A stretch of 64,000 bases of DNA from Batillaria attramentaria (GCA_018292915.2 JACVVK020000340.1:521001-585000), one strand, 5' to 3'. Numbered from the stretch's first letter, positions 37,422-52,351 are shown. Translations and numbers: made by a program. The notes: generated by a model from the letters alone, not told the origin.

Positions 37422-38099
37422 TTAAAGATCTAAGCTCCCAACAAAAAGCTTTCCGAAGTGTGAAAAAATTTTACAGAGTCGACTGTGCAAGCGCAGTCAA
37501 CTCTGTCACAGTTGCAGAGTTCACCCAGTCTCCAGAAACTGTGACAAAACCGTGCCGAAAAACTGCCTTTCTTATCCTGTCGGGGTCTGTCCACACTACT
37601 GTGCACATCCCTGTGCCACCTGGCTCATTATTATGTGACCACGCTGCGGATATGTTAGTATAGACGACTGAGTGATGTTGACTGTTGACATGGCGCAAGC
37701 TATGCTACGAACGGTAAGTACATGTATTTGAAAGCAATTTTGTTTCTTGCGAAAACATTTCAGCTCACATACGAGTGACACTGACCAAATTCAAAAGTGA
37801 CACGACTTGTATGGGGATCACTGCAGACAGTACTGACTTGGTCACGGCTGCTGTGATGACCACTGCATGGAGGGATGACCACTGCATGGAGGGATGACCA
37901 CTGCACGGAGAGATGTGCACAGAAGCATGGGTGGACCCCGACAGGAAGTGGGGGCAGTTTTTCGGCACGGTTTTGTCGTGGTTTCCGGACACTGTATGAA
38001 CTCTACAAATGTGACAGCAGTGACTGTGCTTGCACGGTCGACTCTGTAAAAAAATTTTCACACTTCGGAAAGCTTTTTGTTGGGAGCTTAGATCTTTAA
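37422..38099. mobile_element. TTAA-flanked foldback element (678 bp) with long inverted arms
   Basis: Both ends read TTAAAGATCTAAGCTCCCAA inward, then CAAAAAGCTTTCCGAAGTGT. Similarity between arms continues for about 200 bases, for example CAAAACCGTGCCGAAAAACT on the left and in the reverse of the right. The centre has short tandem copies of GACCACTGCATGGAGGGAT. There is no coding region. TTAA on both sides suggests mobilisation by a piggyBac- or Kolobok-type transposase. Confidence 0.78.
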
Positions 38100-39954
38100 A
38101 ATCTTTGTTTGCGAGAGAGTGACGGTTGTTATGCTAGGAGCTTACCATGACTGAAGATAATCCCCACATAACAATGACAGCAATAACAACATTTTGCTGT
38201 AGCCTCACTGTTTGGCCAGAGTCAACAATGACAAAAGCCTTCGCGCGAGGCGAGATGTAATCACATTCTGAAAGTCATCTCTTTTGAACATCGCAAGTTT
38301 CAGTATCCCTTTTATTTCAACAGAACAACAACCAAAAGGAAGAAAATTGTGTGTCCTGGATCAGATTTACGTAAGAAAACTGTACACGTATTGTCACAGA
38401 ACCAGCACACACACATGCTGTTTTTAAATACACATAATTATCTCAAACTACCAGCATAGTTTATACCGTTGTTTTACGCACATCCGAGAGCTCAAGCTTA
38501 ATAATTGTAATCATCAAAGTATTTTATTAATACGAGTACACCTACTGGTATCGTTGCACGAAAGTGTCACAAGATGCGAGATACCTTAGTTACAAACACC
38601 TGTAATCTTCACTCAGGAGTGGACTGATGCAACTTTGTACAAATGTGTCATGAATCAACTGAGACCTGTACCTGTGAAAAATTTGTCTCTTGAAGAGAAA
38701 TACAGAGGATGTCAAAATACTATTCCCATTCTAGCGTGTCTGAGGTATTCATCAGAGCTGCTATATACATGAAGGGACCTTAAAGCACTTAAAAAAAGAA
38801 ATCCAACAAAAAAAAAAAAAAAACCCAAAAACCCAACTCTAGACTGATTGCAGTTTGTCTACTACAAACAAGTTTCTATTGCCACAAAAAGCATTCTTAA
38901 AAAAAAAAAATGCAGGACAGCTTTGAGTGCTGCAGAATTTCATTATTTCAGGATACGTGCTAAACGCTTGTATGTGAGGTCTGGATTCTCTATTGCTGTT
39001 TATGATTTTGGATTTACAAAAAGAAGAAAGGCTGAGGGTCCCTTCATGTATACCAGTCTAATAATGCTGCTTTCAGTTACTGGTTGATCTGAAAACGTTT
39101 TGTGCATGGCATTAAAAAAACCAAAAACAAAACAAACAACAACAAAAACACCACGAAATGGATGTCCCCCCCCCCCGGCTTTCACATGGGAGACAACTGT
39201 GCTTAGGAAACTTTGAAGTATCACAGTGCCCAGAAAGCAGTAGCTTCCCTTTAGGCACCAACCTCGTGTACATCTCCAAATATACCGGCAGACGGCCACG
39301 CACACAAAATTCAAAATTGAAGAGTTGTCCCCTACCCATCGGTTGAAGGACCAAAATTATTTGTGCTATAGGCTATAGATACAAATTGTCTTCACATGTC
39401 TTTGATCACACAAGCAACAGAACCAAGCAATACGCCAACAGTATTAAGAGTTCGACATGAGCGGTTACTAGTGCAGAAACTGGTTTCCTCTCACGCCGGC
39501 CCGGCCATGGCACTGCCGTGTTGATACACCGACTGACTTCCAGAGGAAGAGAGACTGTCGCCTGGCCTACATTTTGGCAATCATCATCATCTGTGGATAT
39601 CCACCACTGATGTGAAGTCACTGACTGTACAAAATAAAACAATTACAATTCATGCTCTCAGTGCGCATCGAGCTTGTGGACAATGATCAAATTCTGCCTT
39701 ACGGATACCTGTCAGTCCCAGAGTTTGAGGGAGTGTGCCATCCACGGATAGAGTTTTTTTGTATCTAGAAAAATTATGGCAGTGAACCCTTCGCTCACTC
39801 CGCCTTGTGCACGGCGGGCCGAGTGGGAACTTGAACGTAGCTTGTCAAACGGCAGGAAACTGCACCAGTTCTCTAACAGTTTACTATTTACTCAGTGAAA
39901 AAGGTACAAAATAAAAACCTGAGTCCACACACACACACACACACACACACACCG

Positions 39955-39985
<31 letters not shown>

Positions 39986-40957
39986 AACACACACACACAC
40001 TCTCTCTCTCTTCCTCGTACAGAGTATGTACAACCTTAAAAGCGTATTATTTGTGCATCTAACAACACAAACCTCAAAAATAGCTAGTTTGTAATGATAC
40101 AAAATTATTACTGTCACTTGTTATATTCTTCTAGCCTTTGAATGCTTACAAGGGAAAGGTTTTTTGTTGTTGTTACTGAGTATCATGCCTGCCTAACCGG
40201 CTCTGCTTCTTAGCGATATCCTAATGAATAATACAAAACTTCTGATCCTCACAGCCTAAAGAGACGTCCCGAAAGTCTGATTAAATCTTACAGAAGTGTC
40301 CATTTCCTTTACCGAACACATTCAGCTTTCTCGACTATCAAGGTTGTAGGAGCCGAGTCACGTTGTCTTGACTTATCCCCATCTTCATAATGCTGTTTTA
40401 GCAGTGATCTCGGGAAACAAAGAATCAATTCATTCATTTTTTTAAAAGGAAAACTAAAGGCTGTTGACATGCAATAAAATTCATTGTCACAAACTGAATG
40501 CGAAGGATGACCCGCTTGAACTGTATGTACAGTTTTGACATGAGCGACTGACAGTGAACATTGACTATCGTCATGCTCAGTAATGGTTACATACATGAGT
40601 GAACAGTACAGATCTGAATACATGCCCCACATTAATATTCTCTCAGTCTTCACGTTGCATCACAAATACTAAAAATAATGTTTACCAATCTGAGTGACAC
40701 AGACTACCCTAGGTCTCTGATAATACGACACAAAGCTGAGTTAATAAACAACGGCTTGCTCGTAATTGTTCTCTCTGCCCTGCTTTGTGCATTAGTGTAC
40801 AGAATTTGTGCCTTTCTCGTTTGGTTTTTTTCTTCTTCTTCAGAACTTGTGCTTGGCTGAGGTTCTGCTCTTCTGGTCTGACATGTACGAAAGAGGTAGC
40901 TAGTTAACCTGCAGGTCAGGAACTGTACAACTTCAATTAGTGTAAGCTATATAAACT
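38100..40957. other. Intergenic, no gene seen
   Basis: AT-rich sequence between the TTAA foldback element and the 40958 tandem array. Besides the CA block at 39926 only short A runs are visible. Confidence 0.6.
39926..40011. repeat. (CA)n(CT)n microsatellite
   Basis: CA runs with GACA and AACA interruptions, ending in (TC)n. Confidence 0.9.
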
Positions 40958-41620
40958 GTCGGCGCTCAAGATAAACCAAAAATGCGACGGAAACAAGAGA
41001 TGTGTGCATCGGCCGAGATACATCTGGTGATGTCCGGAATTCCCTTGTTGCATAATTATAGTCAATCTGTTTCGATCAGACGGTCGTGGGTTCGAAACTT
41101 ATGCGCCAAATACTGTTATCAATTCAACCTGTCGGCGCTCAAGGTAAACCAAAATGCTTTGGAAACAAGAGATGTGTATATCGGCCGAGATATATCTGAT
41201 GGTGTCGTTAGGAATTCCCTTGTTGCATATAAGCCAGTCTGTTTCAAACCCACGACTTTTGCACCAAATACTGTTATCAATTCAACCTGTCGGCGCTCAC
41301 TATAACCCCAAAATGCGCTGAAAACAGAGGAACAAACGATGTGTGTATAGACAAAAATGCATCTGATGATGTGGTGAGAGATTCCCTTGCTGTATATTAA
41401 ATCAATTTCAATCGGACGGTTGTGGGTTCGAATTCTTTGTACTATATATCAGTTCCTAAGCTAACCCGTCGGCGCTCAAGATAAACGTAAAACCGTTGCG
41501 TGTAGCGGTCAAAATGTATGCTGCTTTCATCAATTCCTTCGGAGTATATTCAACCAGTTTCAATCGGACGGTCGTTGGTTCGAATCCTCACAAGGCCAAA
41601 ACGGGTACAGGGTTTAATTC
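40958..41620. repeat. 158-179 bp tandem array, 4 units
   Basis: Units start GTCGGCGCTCA at 40958, 41131, 41289 and 41468. They share AACAAGAGATGTGTG, ATCTGATGATGT, AATTCCCTTGTTGCAT and a CGGTCGTGGGTTCGAA core that resembles a tRNA B box. The last unit has GGTTCGAATCC. Confidence 0.85.
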
Positions 41621-41987
41621 TCCGTCTTTCGAACTTTCGACCATCAGTCGAGCACTCGGCCGGAACCTCAGAAGAGGTCCGTGTGCCTGTTAAAAGGGCC
41701 TGTACCAACAACCCATGATCATGCACCCTATGTATTAAAATTTTGCTTTGTGAGCATTTTTTTTTATTTTTTTTTTAGTGAGCACCTTAGTCCAGAGTTT
41801 TTGTGAAGCTCAACTGACTGACATTGTGTGAAACATGCACAAAGCACTAAGGGGCAGCGTGTATTGACGTCACCAAAGTCCATTAATAGTGAAGAAACCA
41901 AAAATACTTATACATGTACCACAACGTTTTAAGTCCTGCAAGAGGTCACACCATGAGGTAATAAAAAGTTAATCACAAATAGATACC

Positions 41988-42360
41988 CACTGCGGCATCT
42001 CAAGTGTCCGTATGTTTATGGTATCGCAGACTTCAATAACCGCATCCATATACACTGCGGCATCTCAGTGAATTGTCCGTATGTTTATGGTATCGTAGAC
42101 TTAACTGCATCCATACACACTGCGGCACCTCAAGTGTCCGTATGTTTATGGTATCGTAGACTTAACTGCATCCATACACACTGCGGCACCTCAAGTGTCC
42201 GTGTGTTTATGGTATCGTAGACTTAACCACATCCACATACACTGCGGCATCTAAATCATTGTTCGTACGTTTATGGTGTCGTAGACTTACAACGGCATCC
42301 ATACTTACTGCGGCATCTGAAGTGTTCGTGCGTTTAAAGTATCAGTCGTAGATGCCGCAT
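41988..42360. repeat. 60-66 bp tandem array, 6 units
   Basis: Repeats of CACTGCGGCATCTCAAGTGT, CCGTATGTTTATGGTATCGT and AGACTTAACTGCATCCATA, with the last units more diverged. Confidence 0.88.
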
Positions 42361-43076
42361 GCCAGACCTTTTGCACTGTTATAAGTATCTGACGCCTTTC
42401 TTCCTACTTTCTTTCTGTTAATTTTGTTTTTCGCTTTTATCACCGGCTCATTCGACCAAGTAGTGTACACAAAAACACGCAAATCTGAGGCTGTCTAGCG
42501 TCACTTCAAACCGAGAATGTCCAGCTTTCACTAGTTGCACATCAGCAAAACGAGAATGTGGTAGTCCCAAGATGGCGGTTTCACAGTTCGAGTCTTACAA
42601 CAGACCCTGACAAGTGTTTTTGTAGTTTTTAAAGTCTTGTGGTTAGTTTGAAGCCAGATACATGAGAGACATATAGACACACATAAACAAGCTTATGGTT
42701 GTTTTTCAGTCAGCCACGGGCACCGAGCATGCACTGATATTCATTGTGGTAACTTCACTGACGGAGCGTGCCAGTGAGGGCTTTCCCAAGCGCAGAGATG
42801 TCACCTTCAACAGTAAACTGTACGTCAACCTGAACTGAATTGAACTGTTCACTCACTTGTCTCATCAGCTTCAAGTCCAGTCATCAGGTTTCAAGTTACC
42901 GATACTGCTTCCACAGAGTTAGATCAGTGGTTCATAAAGATGACAAGAGAACACATCAGCCCGTGACAGTTCAGATGACACGAATTGTCTGACGGCGTCG
43001 TTTCGAGGCTCACCTTCCCAATCAGCAAGGTGTACGCGAGCGTTTCGGGTGAAAGTCCGCTTTAACAATTTTCGAC
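42361..43076. other. Intergenic, no gene seen
   Basis: Anonymous sequence between a tandem array and repeat R1. No open frame with family resemblance. Confidence 0.55.
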
Positions 43077-43195
43077 GGTGATTGCTCTCAGGCAAAGCCA
43101 TTATCTGAAATATGAGCACGCACGCGTGTTTGCAGTGTAGTATCGCGTTGGTCAAAGTCGTTGTCTGGTTAATAAACGGCCTCTTTCTCAGTTTA
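43077..43195 (+). repeat. Dispersed repeat R1, copy 1
   Basis: GGTGATTGCTCTCAGGCAAA, TCTGAAATATGAGCACGC and TAATAAACGGCCTCTTTCTC recur at 54942 and, in reverse, at 55605. No terminal repeats or coding potential were recognised. Confidence 0.55.
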
Positions 43196-43249
43196 ACGCC
43201 GACAGACCTTAGTCCGTTGGAAACACTCGGTTCTACTCAAATTTGAAGG

Positions 43250-43420
43250 CTGGGTGGGCGTTTTGGGGGTTTAACGTCCTTTTCCACCACATACGGGTGA
43301 TATCAAAGACGGGGCAACGATGAAAAAGCCAGCACAAATATTTGGCCCCAGCTCGGATTCGAGCGCACGGCCCGAGCATTGGAAGTCCAACGCTCTACCA
43401 TTCGACCACCCCGGCTCCCC
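43250..43420 (-). mobile_element. tRNA-derived SINE, same family, reverse orientation
   Basis: The reverse complement starts GGGGAGCCGGGGTGGTCGAA and TGGTAGAGCGTTGGACTTCC, then the shared GGCCAAATATTTGTGCTGGC body and the GGACGTTAAACCCCC end. Confidence 0.8.
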
Positions 43421-43634
43421 TACTCAAATCTGAAACTGGAAACACCCTTGAAACTGTTGAAGCGGAGCAGCACAGGAAACACTCGTGTCCGTTTTGAGTG
43501 ACGTGTTTCTGGTAAAATGGGTAAACGTCAGTAAAATCACACATGCGCCCACACAAAGCTGGACGTAGACTGAACACACATTTTCAGTTATACACCGCGG
43601 CCCAAGCACGTCCACAAATCCACCAAGAACCCTG

Positions 43635-44568
43635 CACCTCTCCTTGCTCTGTTGGAGCAGGTGCCTCTCCTTGCTCTGTTGGAGCAGGTGCCTCTCCTTG
43701 CTCTGTTGGAGCAGGTGCCTCTCCTTGCTCTGTTGGAGCAGGTGCCTCTACTTGCTCTGTTGGAGCAGGTGCCTCTACTTGCTCTGTTGGAGCAGGTGCC
43801 TCTCCTTGCTCTGTTGGAGCAGGTGCCTCTACTTGCTCTGTTGGAGCAGGTGCCTCTCCTTGCTCTGTTGGAGCAGGTGCCTCTACTTGCTCTGTTGGAG
43901 CAGGTGCCTCTACTTGCTCTGTTGGAGCAGGTGCCTCTCCTTGCTTTGATGGAGCAGGTGCCTCTACTTGCTCTGTTGGAGCAGGTGCCTCTACTTGCTC
44001 TGTTGGAGCAGGTGCCTCTACTTGCTCTGCTGGAGCAGGTGCCTCTCCTTGCTTTGATGGAGCAGGTGCCTCTACTTGCTCTGTTGGAGCAGGTGCCTCT
44101 ACTTGCTCTGTTGGAGCAGGTGCCTCTACTTGCTCTGTTGGAGCAGGTGCCTCTACTTGCTCTGTTGGAGCAGGTGCCTCTACTTGCTCTGTTGGAGCAG
44201 GTGCCTCTCCTTGCTTTGATGGAGCAGGTGCCTCTACTTGCTCTGTTGGAGCAGATGCCTCTACTTGCTCTGTTGGAGCAGGTGCCTCTACTTGCTCTGT
44301 TGGAGCAGGTGCCTCTCCTTGCTTTGATGGAGCAGGTGCCTCTACTTGCTCTGTTGGAGCAGGTGCCTCTACTTGCTCTGTTGGAGCAGGTGCCTCTCCT
44401 TGCTTTGATGGAGCAGGTGCCTCTACTTGCTCTGTTGGAGCAGGTGCCTCTACTTGCTCTGTTGGAGCAGGTGCCTCTACTTGCTCTGTTGGAGCAGGTG
44501 CCTCTACTTGCTATGTTGGAGCAGGTGCCTCTCCTTGCTCTGTTGGAGCAGGTGCCTCTACTTGCTCT
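43635..44568. repeat. 27-bp minisatellite, about 35 units
   Basis: The unit is TTGCTCTGTTGGAGCAGGTG plus CCTCTCC or CCTCTAC, with a third variant carrying TTTGATGG. Because 27 is divisible by 3 and the unit lacks stops in several frames, both strands show long open frames (9-residue periods such as SPCSVGAGA on + and ASRGTCSNR on -). No splice or start context supports coding. Variants follow one another in blocks, as expected from unequal exchange. Confidence 0.92.
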
Positions 44569-44758
44569 CAATGTAGAGCTGACAGAACACACGATCGTTT
44601 GCTGAAGCCAAGAACACACTGTTCGGACGTGCGCGCCATGTCTCCCTGAGAGAATCACTTCTTATGACACGCCGCATGGTAAGTTCGGAAACTGAACTTT
44701 GTTTCAGTATGTTCCTGTTCTTCAGGAACGGAACGCCGTGCATTCACGAACCTAGTTC

Positions 44759-44816
44759 GCAAACAAACAAACAAACAAACAAACAAACAAACAAACAAAC
44801 AAACAAACAAACAAAC
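44759..44816. repeat. (CAAA)n microsatellite
   Basis: About 14 CAAA units just after the 27-bp minisatellite region. Confidence 0.95.
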
Positions 44817-45660
44817 ACTACGTAATTTCAGTCCATGGCAAAAGGATTCGCAGCGATGGCATTGCTACAATAAGTTAAGGAACAAACAGTGGCATTTAGC
44901 TGTAGGTCGACATGAAAGCAAAATCAGTGTGCTGCGAACACCACAGCGATCGAACACTGCAACAATCAGCTGAATTAGTTACAAGATGAATATTACTCTA
45001 AGCTCCCCATTTCCACCCCCAACCCCCTCCCCCCTAAAAAAAAAAAAATCACAAACAACACACACGACAAAAATGTTCAGTTCTCTTCACTTGCAAAATA
45101 GAGCGGGAAGATCCTTAAGGATCAATGTGATTCTTAAAATCCGTACGACTGCGTTGCAATATATACATGTATGTATTTCAGAACAAGGAACAGACACCGA
45201 CAGGCAGGTTATTGTATTCACGCCAGTCGAGTCAGGAGTCTGGAGTCAGAGGGGCAAAAAAGAAACTTCTTGGTGGCATTATCCCACCTTCTACGGCTGC
45301 AAGTTTAAAAGAGGTTCCCTGGACGCAGTTCATTTTCTTTTATTCTACGTAATACTTGTACCCATGTAGATATTTTGTGTATTTTTACTACTGACTTTCC
45401 TTGTGAGACGCAAATGATTTCACAGACGTCTAAAAGACGTCACGTATTCAGCCACGTACGACCAGCTTGTCAGTTCATGTTTCAGCCCGAAACATCTACC
45501 TCAAACCTGAGGTAGCCTTCGTGCTGTCCCTGACCCGTACCAGAGACTATCCACACATCTCTGAGCACCAGAGAGCAGGTTAGTTTTCGGGCTGACCTGT
45601 AGACTGTTGTGGCACAGACATCATTGAAGAAAACAACGTCCATGTTTGTATATACCTGGC

Positions 45661-45800
45661 TGGGTGGGTGTTTGGGAGTTTAACGTCCTTTTCCACCGCG
45701 TAAGGATGGTATCAAAGACGGGGCAACGAGAAAAAAGGGCCAGCACAAATATTTGGCCTCAGCCGGGATTCAAACTCACGACCCGAACATTGAGAGTCCA
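45661..45800 (-). mobile_element. tRNA-derived SINE, 5'-truncated, reverse orientation
   Basis: It has the body and 3' end of the same family (GTTTAACGTCCTTTTCCACC on the + strand, GGCCTCAGCCGGGATTCAAA). The tRNA-like head is cut at GAGAGTCCAG near 45800. Confidence 0.7.
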
Positions 45801-46045
45801 GTTTGTGTACCTGAGTCCTCACTTGAAGATATGACTGTGACTAGAAGTAACACGATTCAAAGTCTCTCCTACCACCTGGTACATCGTTACCGACCTGCTC
45901 AGCAGTTGACACCAGTTCTGAATGCTGTATATAAAAAGTGATACACGCAACTACGTGCGCACGCCAAAAATCCCACGTTCACCTTTCGAAGAAGAGGAGG
46001 CTGTGGCCGGTGGCGTGGTAAACAGCGCTTGGCGGCAGCAGGCTT

Positions 46046-46119
46046 TCACTGCTTCGTCCTCCAGCCCTGCGGCGCCATGAGCATGTCAGTAAAGATGGAG
46101 TTGTGCGCCGAGGAGACGT
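46046..46119 (-). CDS. Weak candidate terminal exon of the Ig gene
   Basis: After TGTGGTAG the minus strand reads DVSSAHNSIFTDMLMAPQGW, then RTKQ and a stop, in the phase required by the 24-nt micro-exon. The acceptor has a poor pyrimidine tract, and the tail has no transmembrane or GPI-like hydrophobic end, so this is a guess from phase and GC-rich codon use. Confidence 0.15.
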
Positions 46120-47805
46120 CTACCACACCATACCAATTAATGAAACCAGGTGAGAATCTCATAGGTGCAGACTCTGGCCATTTGTAACAGCCTCTGCAGG
46201 CTGTCTTCAGCACATGACACAGCCATCTCTCAGTTCAGTTACAGGCACCGCCGATACAAGTTATTGCACGTCTTATTTACCGCACCATATCATAGACACA
46301 GTAAGACCAGAGGGTGATTCTGGCCTAACCACTCACAGTCTCTGGATCCAGCTGCCGGACCCGTAAAAATATTTTCCATGATTGTAGTCAGTTCTTCACT
46401 ACTCATGCAAGATCGCGCATCCACTATCAGATCAGTCTAAAGATATCATGTAATCATCATAATAATAATGATTATGCAACACTGGGTAATAATCCATGAA
46501 TATTAACAACATTGTAAAAACGAGAAAGTGTCCAGATGGCGTCTGTCGCACTACATGTTGCCCTACTGTCGTAGATTCTGCTGCCAAGGTTGCTGTGGAC
46601 AGACATATAGTTTTCCTCTGCTCGTCATCACGTCGTCCTTCTCCATTCTCCAGCCTCAACACACAGAGCTGCATGCCTCCCTTTTCTCGATAGTGTTGAG
46701 GGCGGCCGAACCACGTGACATGCAAATAATTCTGTGGCGGCAGTGACGGCGTGTCAGTGGACGACTGAGACCAGGACGAGGCCGGCAGTCACATGGCGAG
46801 GTCACGTGGTCATGAGGTATACGGTGAGAGACAGGAGGAGAAGGAGGGTGCTGTTACAATGGGAGGCTGTGGAGTAGGGTCCGTGCGGGCCCACTGTCGA
46901 CTGATTGCTGGAATCTGCCGACAAAAAGACGCAGAAGTCAGTCAACAACAAAAGCTACATCAGTACATGTACATTACACGTGTACCACGTTCTGTAGTGC
47001 TTCTACACAGGCCGGCCATGGACGAAGGCGGCAATCAACCCTCAACCCTGAGGTCCCTAACCCCGTGCTGTGCACCAGAAAGGATATGTTTTTTTCCGGC
47101 TTCGTCCCAACACTGTATACAGGCATTTGTAATTTCTGTTGTAACCATCACGAAATCATAATAAACCTCTCCTCTATCACAGAAATGTCACTCGCCGAAG
47201 TATGGAGGTCCGGTATGAAGCTCTCGCGGACTGCCGCTTCGATGAGTGAATTTCTTATTGAATTCAATTCAATTCAATAAATCTCTATTATCCCCTTAGG
47301 GGAAATTAGGGTGTGGTGATCATAAAAAAAAGACAGACAGCACATTAAAATCACTCAAACAAAATAATCAATAAGCAAACCATACAAGAGTATAAAATTA
47401 GATATAACACATTAAATCCCACCTTAAAATATTCCTGAAATATCACATCAGTACCATCACATCTAAGCTTTAAAAATCCCACCCACGCACGCACCCACAC
47501 ACACACATATACACGCGCGCGCGCACTCACGCACCAACCTGATCAGCTAACAGCTGAATATTGACAATTTACAAATCCCTGTGCTACAAATGCAGTTCTG
47601 GGAAACAAATATTCAAATCGTGAAAGCAGTCACCATTGGCAAGACTTGAAACCTGAAATTTACGTTGTTAAAGGTCTCTCAGTTCAACCATAAGTAAATT
47701 CTGTACGCTACGTGCGTGGGCAAGATACCATGGACTTGTGTCTCTCTGTATTTTGTTGTATGCATGTGCATGTAGTTTCCCTTAAACGCATGTTGTTTTG
47801 AGTGG

Positions 47806-48310
47806 TGCATGTAGTTCTCTTTATTCAAATTCGTGGTTTGTTTGTTTGTTTGGTTGTTTTGGTTGTTGTTACATGTAGTTCTCTTTATTTAAATTCATGG
47901 TTAGTCTGTCTGTCTGCTTTGCTTGTTGTTACATGCAGTTCTCTTTATTTAAATTCATGGTTGGGTTGTTTGTTTGCTTTGGTTGTTGTTACATGTAGTT
48001 CTTTTTATTTAAATTCGTGGTTTGTTTGTTTGTCTGGGTTGTTGTTACATATCGTTCTCTTTATTTGAAATCAAGGTTTGTTTGTTTGTTTGCTTTGGTT
48101 GTTGTAAAATGCAGTTCTCTTTATTTAATTTTTTTTGTATATGTTGCATGTTTCTCTTTATTTAAATTTATGGTTTGTTTGTTTGTTTGTTTGGGTTGTT
48201 GTTACATGTAGTTCTCTTTATTTGAATTCAAGGCTTGTTTGTTTGTTTGCTTTGGTTTCTGTAACATGCAGTTCTCTTTAATTTTTTTTTTATATGTTGC
48301 ATGTAGTTTG
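47806..48310. repeat. About 60 bp tandem array, 8 units
   Basis: Repeats of ACATGTAGTTCTCTTTATTT, AAATTCATGG and a variable (TTTG)n block followed by GCTTTGGTTGTTGTT. One unit is shortened around 48130 and another near 48280. Confidence 0.85.
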
Positions 48311-48660
48311 TTACCTTTCAGTTCAGTGCTCGTGTGATATGTAGTTCGTGTGTGTGTCAAGTGAGTTGATGTTATGTATGTAATTCATCTGATTCATGTA
48401 CCCCTATCGGGGTCAGGAATAAACCAACTTGACTTGACTTGCTGCTGATATTAATTACTATTCGTTGACGACAACACGGCACTCAAGATCACTATGCTAA
48501 TGCCTGGATGACTGCGTTCCGAAACCATTCTAATTCCTCCAATTCTTAAAGTTCTGCCCCAAACGCCATTGTCAGTTGCACATTTACCCCAAGAACACGA
48601 CGCACCAATTCCAAATTTTTGTTATCACTGAGCATGAACTTTTACCTTCTTTGTGCTTAC

Positions 48661-48684
48661 CTCTTTTCTCGTTGACTGTATCAG
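48661..48684 (-). CDS. Possible 24-nt micro-exon after Ig2
   Basis: It is bounded by TTTGTTTCAG and GTAAGC on the minus strand. Its phase (1 in, 1 out) fits the last Ig exon and would extend VLN to VLNTDTVNEKR. The evidence is splice signals and phase only. A second GT-containing donor-like site lies 15 bases downstream. It could be a chance match. Confidence 0.35.
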
Positions 48685-48846
48685 CTGAAACAAAGAGGAA
48701 AACGGTATCCGTTACTGCACCAACTGATTTTAATCGCGATTTGCCACAAATGTAAATGAAATCAGAAGTACTAGACACACACTACAACTAAAGCGTGATT
48801 AAGTTGACCCATTACGCATGTCGTATTCGTTAGAAACCTGTACAAC

Positions 48847-48878
48847 AACAACAACAACAATAATAATAATAATAATGA
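48847..48878. repeat. (CAA)n(TAA)n start of a short interspersed repeat
   Basis: The trinucleotide run leads into CTTACAGGGCGCTTATCTCT, similar in style to 62461 (TAA)n ... GTAAGGCGCATTTCTTTAG. Confidence 0.5.
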
Positions 48879-49804
48879 CACTTACAGGGCGCTTATCTCT
48901 GCGGACCAAGCTCTAAGTACCTTATAATTTTAAAATCGGTTAAAAAAAATAAAGAAAAAAAAACAACCCATGTTCTCATCTTACACTAGATGACTAACAA
49001 CTTAAAGTAAAAAGTACTGATTACGAACAGAAAACACAGGTGAAATTTAAAATAAAAATGTGACTAGCACATGTCAGTGAATAAAGATATCATAGTTAGT
49101 TAGGAATGGCCGCACTCAACCCAAAATAAATCTCTCACCGAGTATCCAGTGAATCCTTATGCGTACCCGTAGACGCAGATATCATCAGATCCTCATAATT
49201 ATTCCTTTATTCAAATTCGCCCAGGGCAAATAGGTGCAACGCAGTAAACTCTGCTGATCGAGCGACAACCGCTCTGGATTTAATCCCATCCCCAGTAGTA
49301 ATCCCCTCGTTTCGATTCCCAACAAATCACCGCGGTGCTCAGACTAATAAATTAGCCAGTGAAATACGGGATATTGAGAAGCAGGAAAGGAACGGCCTTG
49401 AACTTACTGCTGACCTTGGCAGACGTGACCTGCACTTCTGACGTACGACATGTGTTATCCCCCTTCCTTCATCATTTTCCCCCTGTTCATATCTTTATTT
49501 TTATATCAAATAAAGGGACGACCTTGAACTTTCTGTTAAAGACACTGACCTTGGCAGACGTGGCCTGCATTTCTGACGTAGGACATATCATATGTTATTC
49601 CCCCTTCCTTCATTAGTTTCCCTTTTGGATGTTTCTTTCTTTATCTTTATATCATATAAATGGACGGCCTTGAACTTTCTGTTGAGGACCTTTACCTTAG
49701 CAGACGTGGCCTGCACCCTAGCCCCCATTCATCATTTTCCCTTTTTGGTGTTTATCCTTAAAAAAAAAAATCTATTTCATTTGAAGGGACGGCCTTGAAC
49801 TTAC

Positions 49805-52351
<2,547 letters not shown>

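Larger units (their letters stand above)
44817..47805. other. Intergenic or 3' region of the Ig gene, mostly unassigned
   Basis: Contains one SINE fragment (45661), the weak exon candidate at 46046-46119 and a short CA/GC run at 47480-47525. A (TCAAT)n-type stretch near 47255 leads into ATTATCCCCTTAGGGGAAAT, distantly like the SINE tail module. Confidence 0.5.

Noticed and set aside
43543..44658. Open frames of more than 350 codons on both strands
   Set aside because: Pure products of the 27-bp minisatellite, open in several frames at once, with no start or splice context.
46072..46151. Plus-strand exon with ATG and a GTGAGA donor
   Set aside because: One short isolated frame with a chance donor and no partner exon found.
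49599..49800. Plus-strand frames over the Ig exon fragments
   Set aside because: Antisense shadows of the duplicated Ig exon ends.
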